From Lineus longissimus (Eukaryota; Nemertea; Pilidiophora; Heteronemertea; Lineidae), in the NCBI RefSeq assembly GCF_910592395.1, contig NC_088326.1, positions 2,733,001 through 2,797,000 on the forward strand: DNA of 64,000 bases, given 5' to 3'. Positions 59,129 to 64,000 of this stretch are shown here, piece after piece. The translations under genes were made by a program, and so were the position numbers. Under the pieces are notes generated by a model that had not been told where the DNA came from, did no database searches, and saw only the letters and a program-made list of their open reading frames with translations. Each line of letters starts with the position of its first letter. Position 1 is the first letter of the stretch.

Positions 59129-60070
59129 ATGATGCCTGGCATAATAATGGAAAAGACCATCATCAGAGACCACCATGGCCCAAGAGTTCCAGATACCCCT
59201 GATGGACCGGTGTCTCTTGATCCTTTAGCAAGGGCTGAAACCAAACATGGTATCAAATATAAAGAGTTTGCTTGCGGCTGGGGTGCAGCTGTGATCAACA
59301 TAGGCATAACGTTTCCGCTAAATAAGGCCATGTTCCGACAGCAGTTACACGGTTTTCCCCTGAAAGACGCTGTGAGACAACTACGGAAGGAGGGCATGAG
59401 AAATTTGTACCGCGGTATCCTTCCGCCGTTGTTACAAAAGACAACGTGTCTGTCCATCATGTTCGGGATGTACGAACAGTATCGTCAGATTCTGCAAAGC
59501 AATGCTCCAAATTTACCAGTGATGATGAACCAGATAATTTCAGCGAACTTGGCAGGGTGTACTGAAGCATTACTCACGCCTTTCGAGCGCGTCCAGACAT
59601 TACTACAAGACCGCAAGCATCAGAAACGTTTCAAGAACACCGCACACGCCTTTCGTGACTTGTCCGATTTCGGATTCAGGGAGTACTACCGCGGGGTCAT
59701 CCCGATTCTACTCCGTAATGGACCAAGTAATGCTCTTTTCTTCACACTGCGGGGCCCGATGAAAGAAATGCTTCCAACTGTTACCACAACTGGCGGGCAT
59801 CTGTTGTCTGACTTCATTGGTGGTGCTATATTAGGCGCGGTAATAAGTACAATATTCTTCCCAGTAAACGTGATCAAGACGCGCATGCAAAGTCAGGTAG
59901 GCGCAGAAGGCATGACTACAAAACAAACATTCAAACTCATTTGGCGTGAGCGCGGGAAAAACTGGACTAAGATGTTCTACGGGGTGCATATAAATTACTC
60001 CAGGTCGTTGATTTCGTGGGGGGTCATTAATGCTTCTTATGAACTACTGAAGCGACTCTTAGATTGGTGA
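59129..60070 (+). CDS. SLC25A51: Mitochondrial NAD+ carrier SLC25A51 (MCART1), complete
   Basis: One uninterrupted frame of 313 aa. It has the tripartite mitochondrial carrier fold with the diverged signature motifs of SLC25A51/52: ITFPLNKAMFRQQL, LYRGILPPLLQKTTCLSIMFG, LTPFERVQTLLQDRKHQKRF, YYRGVIPILLRNGPSNALFF, FFPVNVIKTRMQSQVG and SRSLISWGVINASYELL. The protein imports NAD+ across the inner mitochondrial membrane in mammals. The first about 40 residues are hydrophilic and poorly conserved. The first two codons are both ATG, with a third Met at position 7, so the exact start is uncertain by a few residues. The coding region has no intron, as in the mammalian gene. The closest paralogue alternative is SLC25A53, which fits less well. 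Confidence 0.95.
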   Translation: MMPGIIMEKTIIRDHHGPRVPDTPDGPVSLDPLARAETKHGIKYKEFACGWGAAVINIGITFPLNKAMFRQQLHGFPLKDAVRQLRKEGMRNLYRGILPPLLQKTTCLSIMFGMYEQYRQILQSNAPNLPVMMNQIISANLAGCTEALLTPFERVQTLLQDRKHQKRFKNTAHAFRDLSDFGFREYYRGVIPILLRNGPSNALFFTLRGPMKEMLPTVTTTGGHLLSDFIGGAILGAVISTIFFPVNVIKTRMQSQVGAEGMTTKQTFKLIWRERGKNWTKMFYGVHINYSRSLISWGVINASYELLKRLLDW

Positions 60071-60409
60071 TAATTGGGATTTTAGCTGAATGTAGTTTTA
60101 CCCTTTCACGGCCACCTGAAGAAGGCCATCATACAATTATTGTAGTTGTGTACTAATAGCAGCGTTTTGTAGTTTGAATGTGTGTACATTAAAGGCCTAC
60201 ACCGTTGGTAAGATATTTGAAATTTGTAATTTAATTTGAAAATTCCAAATTGTGTTAATACGTACTGCAATTTCGACAATGCCGTTGTATAGACACATAA
60301 CAAATACTGTTTCAACAAATTCGTATGCGTAACAACACTACGGCATAACTGCATTCTATTTTCCTGGACCACCGGTCTCAACGGCGTACCCCTTCGATAT
60401 CACTGATAA

Positions 60410-60635
60410 TATGTGACTCGCTCTACCAAAACTAGGCGCTTGTTGCATCTGAACTCGACAGGTTGATACGGACTTGTTGTTCATTTCCCTATTGTAGACC
60501 TTTTGTGAAATCTATTACAAACTGATTTGGTCACATTTCACAAAAGGTCTACAATAGGGAAATGAACAACAAGTCCGTATCAACCTGTCAAGTTCAGATG
60601 CGACAAGCGCCTAGTTTTGGTTGAGCGGGTCACAT
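60410..60635. mobile_element. Fold-back element with about 100-bp inverted arms
   Basis: The left arm 60410-60511 and the right arm 60535-60635 are reverse complements with only a handful of mismatches. They are separated by a loop of about 23 nt. The inner 70 bp are almost perfect (cattgatacggacttgttgt-type core, tcatttccctattgtagacc). It has no coding capacity. It looks like a fold-back MITE and, if transcribed in a 3' UTR, would form a long hairpin. Confidence 0.95.
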
Positions 60636-61791
60636 ATGTGCTGCTCATAAAAAATAATATGGTTGTGAGGGTAGTGAGGGATACTTAAGATTTGCTCAGT
60701 AGGCTAGTAATTGGATTGATATGATGGATTAGCTAAACTTGTGCTCTAAACTGTGAAACATCTGCGGGCGTTTCATTTTTGCAGATTTGGCGAATAACCT
60801 AGGTGATTGAATATAATGGTACTGTAAACGAGAAAATCTTTGCACAAAAGCAAATGGCCGTCAATCTTTCTGGGTTATCATTAAAATGGTTTTGGTGTGG
60901 TATGCATGCAGCTGATAAATGAATGGAGCTATGCGTACCAATTGGAACTTTTAGTACTTATAAAACAATATGCACATGTTTGAGCTGAAAAACTGGAGTC
61001 AAATTAAGTTACATGCTTTGTTATCAAGATGTGGCTGATTTAAGATGCGGGGATGATTTGTAAGTTCGTTACCTTTAGTTTTTATTTGGAACAGTGATAA
61101 AGTAGGCCTAATTTATGATGAGCAAACTCAGTCAACATCGCTTCGCACCTGGTTAGACTCCAGTATAGCCAGTGAACTCCATCTTGGGTTTGGTTTATTC
61201 CTGAGTTCCTGTATCCTAGTCTGGTTGCCATTTGGCTGACAAGCCAGACTACCCGTTTTGATTTCTGGGTTGAAAACCTGCTACAAGGAGGCCTGTTTCC
61301 CCCAGTGATATTGACCAAAGTGTAGTGTGGGTTTTTCTGCTTATTGATATAAGTTGTGAACAATGTTTCCAACTGTCTTTTTCAATATTTACTGCATGCA
61401 GACAAGACAAAACATATCAAAGAACTCTCTTAAGTGCCTTCCTTGTGTTTTAACCCACTCGGATCCTGGTCTGGCGTGCCAAGTCCTTACTTGACAACAC
61501 CTTCAGTTCCTCATCCTGACTCTCATGTGTTTGCGTCACCACCACCGAGATCCACAAAGTGATTTGGGTGAGTGATTTAGCGACCTCAAAAACATTGAGG
61601 GTCAAGATGTCAGTTACTATACATGTATTATTCTGTCCGTTTGATAGCCAATCTATAGTTGTGTGATGTATTTTATGACAAACTAATCTTAAAACTGAAC
61701 AATTGTGACTATAAATAAAAATGTTATATTTGTCTGAAAAAGACAAGGTTACTGATATATTTGAAATAAAGTTATTGGATTATTAAAATAA

Positions 61792-61797
61792 TTTATT
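61792..61797 (-). terminator. Possible polyadenylation signal of the SLC6-like gene
   Basis: Reverse complement AATAAA lies about 260 bp beyond the stop codon at 62058. Confidence 0.45.
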
Positions 61798-62057
61798 GGG
61801 CAAAATTTCGATCTTAAGTTGTTTTCTCTGTATTGTGTTGACAAAATGCAATCTCTTCTTTACTGCTAGTGTGAATTTTTTGCGACCATAAAACACAATG
61901 TTAAAACGCGTGAAAATTGCAACTGGATTCCATTAACCCATTAATTTTGGCAGCAATCGCGATATCTGGTCCATCGTCAAATGGAACCTACAATATTCGC
62001 CATCTTCCAGCTACACAAAAGTTCCCTAATCGCAAGCACATTGAAAGTCTATCCATG

Positions 62058-64000
62058 CTATCGCTTGTTGCCTGTAAACTGCGTTTCAAGACTTCGATGG
62101 GTCGGCTGCGTCTTTGAATGAGGATTGTACGGCACATCGTATGTTCCGTCGTCTAAACTTGCGTCATCCAGTTTCATATAGATGTTATCCTGGCTCGAGT
62201 TCATGCTTTGGTAGCTTCTTGATCTGCCCTGCGCTGGGAGGGCCTCGTAAGCATTCTCATTCTGGGCGTCTTGAAGGATTGGGACCTCGTATACGTCGTC
62301 CTGGACTGAGTTCATGTACCATTTTGGCTTGAGTTTGTACAGGATGATGTTGAGAATGATGCTGATGAGAAGGACGCCCAGCCACTGAAATGTTCATAAA
62401 TGTACAATATGTAGGTGGTCAAGTGATTTGCCCGAGGAAATTGGACCCCAGGCTGAAGACTTGAACGGTGAAAGCTTGTGTCAGTTGGGCCTTCCTTTGT
62501 GTCATCTGTCCATAGGATCCTAAGGACTAAACACACCCTAATACACCTTTCTTCAGTAAGAGAGGCCAATATGCCCCGCCCCCTCTTCTGATGAGAAACA
62601 AATCACCCTAACAATGACTGCCTTGCCTGGCACGGGAACAGAGTTAGAAAAATATACGTTATTTCCCCCAAATCGGTATTATGAGGACAAAGTCACAACC
62701 ACAAAGCTTGGATAAGAGCACAAATAGTGACTTTATAGCCAACGACACAAACGACGGTGTAAAAGTTAAAACGTCCCTGGGGAAAAAGTGTCTGACCCTA
62801 TTGTATTCTGACGGATCATGGTATGGTTCTAACGCGGCCATGACCATCAATAACTTTGAGATTAAGTGCATGAGAAAATACTTTGTTCCCCAGATTTTCT
62901 ATCTCAGGACACTTCCCCCAAAATAAAGTCGTAAGGAAAACATAGATAGCATTTATTTCTTACCTCGGCAAGTGTGGTGAGCAAGCTATCTGACCCAAAA
63001 CTGTACCATGGTTTGTTGCTTTCTTCGCTTGTGATGATTGTGTCGAACATCCACCAGCCGATGAGGACGATGGCTTCTAGAGGACAGATAACTCTGGGAG
63101 AGAACGGAACAGAATGTAGGTGGATTGTTACATCAAGGCCAGGTTGCGACTTCGCTGTCGATGGTAACACTAGACTGATTGTGACTACAAGATGAAGACT
63201 TCAAGAGGACACACGAGATTGTTCCCCAACAGCGCTCCGTGATTGACTGTCCCCCAACAGTGTTCCGCCAATTGACTGGCCCTTTACTCCACTCATTTCC
63301 AAATCATTAAGTTTGCCCCGAAAATAAACATTTTACTCACAGGATAAAAACCTCCCAGATCTTGGGTAGATGCCAATCATTGTCACTGTAATCATTGAAT
63401 GCCTCCCGTCTATACTTTGACACTCCGTACTTGATGACCATGGCGAGGAATAGGATGCCGGAGACCACGAGAGCGAATGCCCACACGAAATCTTGGTTGG
63501 TGAGGAACTCCAGGCTGATGGCGGAGCCAAGACCCATGGCGAAGACTAGGACGGTTGTGACGACGACTGCTAATAGTCTTGGGACTGAAAGAAATCCAAG
63601 GTGTATAACTTTCCATTTCTGCTTGTACCTAATTGCACACCACAGATTTTACTAGAGCTACGTTCGCCTAGCTCTCGTAAAGCAGAATTTGTCTTGGGAC
63701 ACTTTCAAAAGTCCAACTAACTCTCACCTACCTCTTCCTGGGCAATAACGTTTGGATGGTTTAGGCTGTCAGCTCTGCGGTCTTTTGCAGTTGGTGTCGC
63801 CGTCCTCTGTCCGACACGCGGCTAAGACGTTCAAATTCATATACATGTACATACGAGCGTCCCGCCAAGGTTGGTCACCCACTTTTTGTTTTAAAAGTAT
63901 GGAACCTCGGATATATATAGAGACTGGTCCAGTAAAATACTGTAACTTACCCCCGAACTGGACGACAGGAAGTGTCAACATCTCCATGAATGTGATGAGT
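62058..64000 (-). CDS. SLC6/NSS-type sodium-coupled transporter, C-terminal part (runs off the window)
   Basis: Four exons in frame: 64000-63951 (partial), 63584-63341, 63093-62964 and 62384-62058 (TAG). They encode about 250 aa with four hydrophobic helices and a cytosolic tail. The sequence SLEFLTNQDFVWAFALVVSG, then IKYGV, W-HLPKIWEVFILVICPLEA, LIGWW and a final WLGVLLISIILNIILYKL resembles the last helices of bacterial-type NSS transporters more than vertebrate neurotransmitter transporters. That is judged from memory. NSS proteins take up amino acids or related solutes with sodium. The tail has four tyrosine motifs in about 75 residues: VYEVP, AYEALP, IYMKL and TYDVP. The N-terminal eight or so helices lie beyond 64000. 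Introns show it is an animal gene and not a contaminant. Confidence 0.75.

Larger units (their letters stand above)
60071..62057. other. Region between SLC25A51 and the SLC6-like gene
   Basis: The two genes converge here. A long fold-back element occupies 60410-60635. ATTAAA at 60188 could serve SLC25A51, and a reverse AATAAA at 61797-61792 could serve the SLC6-like gene. The remaining short open frames show no family resemblance. Confidence 0.5.

Overview
The window is nuclear DNA from an invertebrate animal. It holds multi-exon genes with GT-AG introns and clean phase continuity, a tRNA-derived SINE, MITE-like inverted repeats, minisatellites and microsatellites. It also holds an arginine kinase, the phosphagen kinase typical of invertebrates. 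A marine lophotrochozoan or an invertebrate deuterostome would fit, but the sequence does not settle the phylum. I reconstructed the gene models by hand from splice signals, reading-frame continuity and remembered family similarity. No database search was run.

Layout. (1) 3.2-7.3 kb, minus strand: a complete BTB-BACK-Kelch (KLHL-type) gene with six kelch blades; a possible 5' exon lies at 11.6 kb. The interval between holds a tandem array of about 900-bp units. (2) 12.6-20.8 kb, plus strand: a complete SERINC gene with two candidate in-frame microexons and two SINE copies in its introns. (3) 25.5-30.3 kb, plus strand: a complete SLC17-type anion transporter. Its TM7-region exon is present in two alternative versions only 33 nt apart. 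(4) 31.8-42.1 kb, minus strand: an arginine kinase gene with three full kinase domains in one frame (1060 aa). Each domain has the same six-exon structure, and the protein ends in a CaaX-like CTLL. Decayed exon copies lie in and beside the gene. (5) 42.1-57.3 kb: no recognised gene; repeats, a few exon-like open stretches and some promoter-like motif clusters. (6) 57.3-57.8 kb, minus strand: PTRHD1. (7) 59.1-60.1 kb, plus strand: intronless SLC25A51, the mitochondrial NAD+ carrier, with a long fold-back element 0.35 kb downstream. (8) 62.1-64.0 kb, minus strand: the last four exons of an SLC6/NSS-type sodium-coupled transporter that looks closer to prokaryotic than to vertebrate members; it runs off the window end.

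The genes do not form an obvious pathway; this looks like an ordinary gene neighbourhood. The most noteworthy signals are the exon-level duplications: the alternative SLC17 exons, the triple arginine kinase with fossil exons, and a promoter-like block near SERINC repeated in opposite orientation 3.8 kb away.
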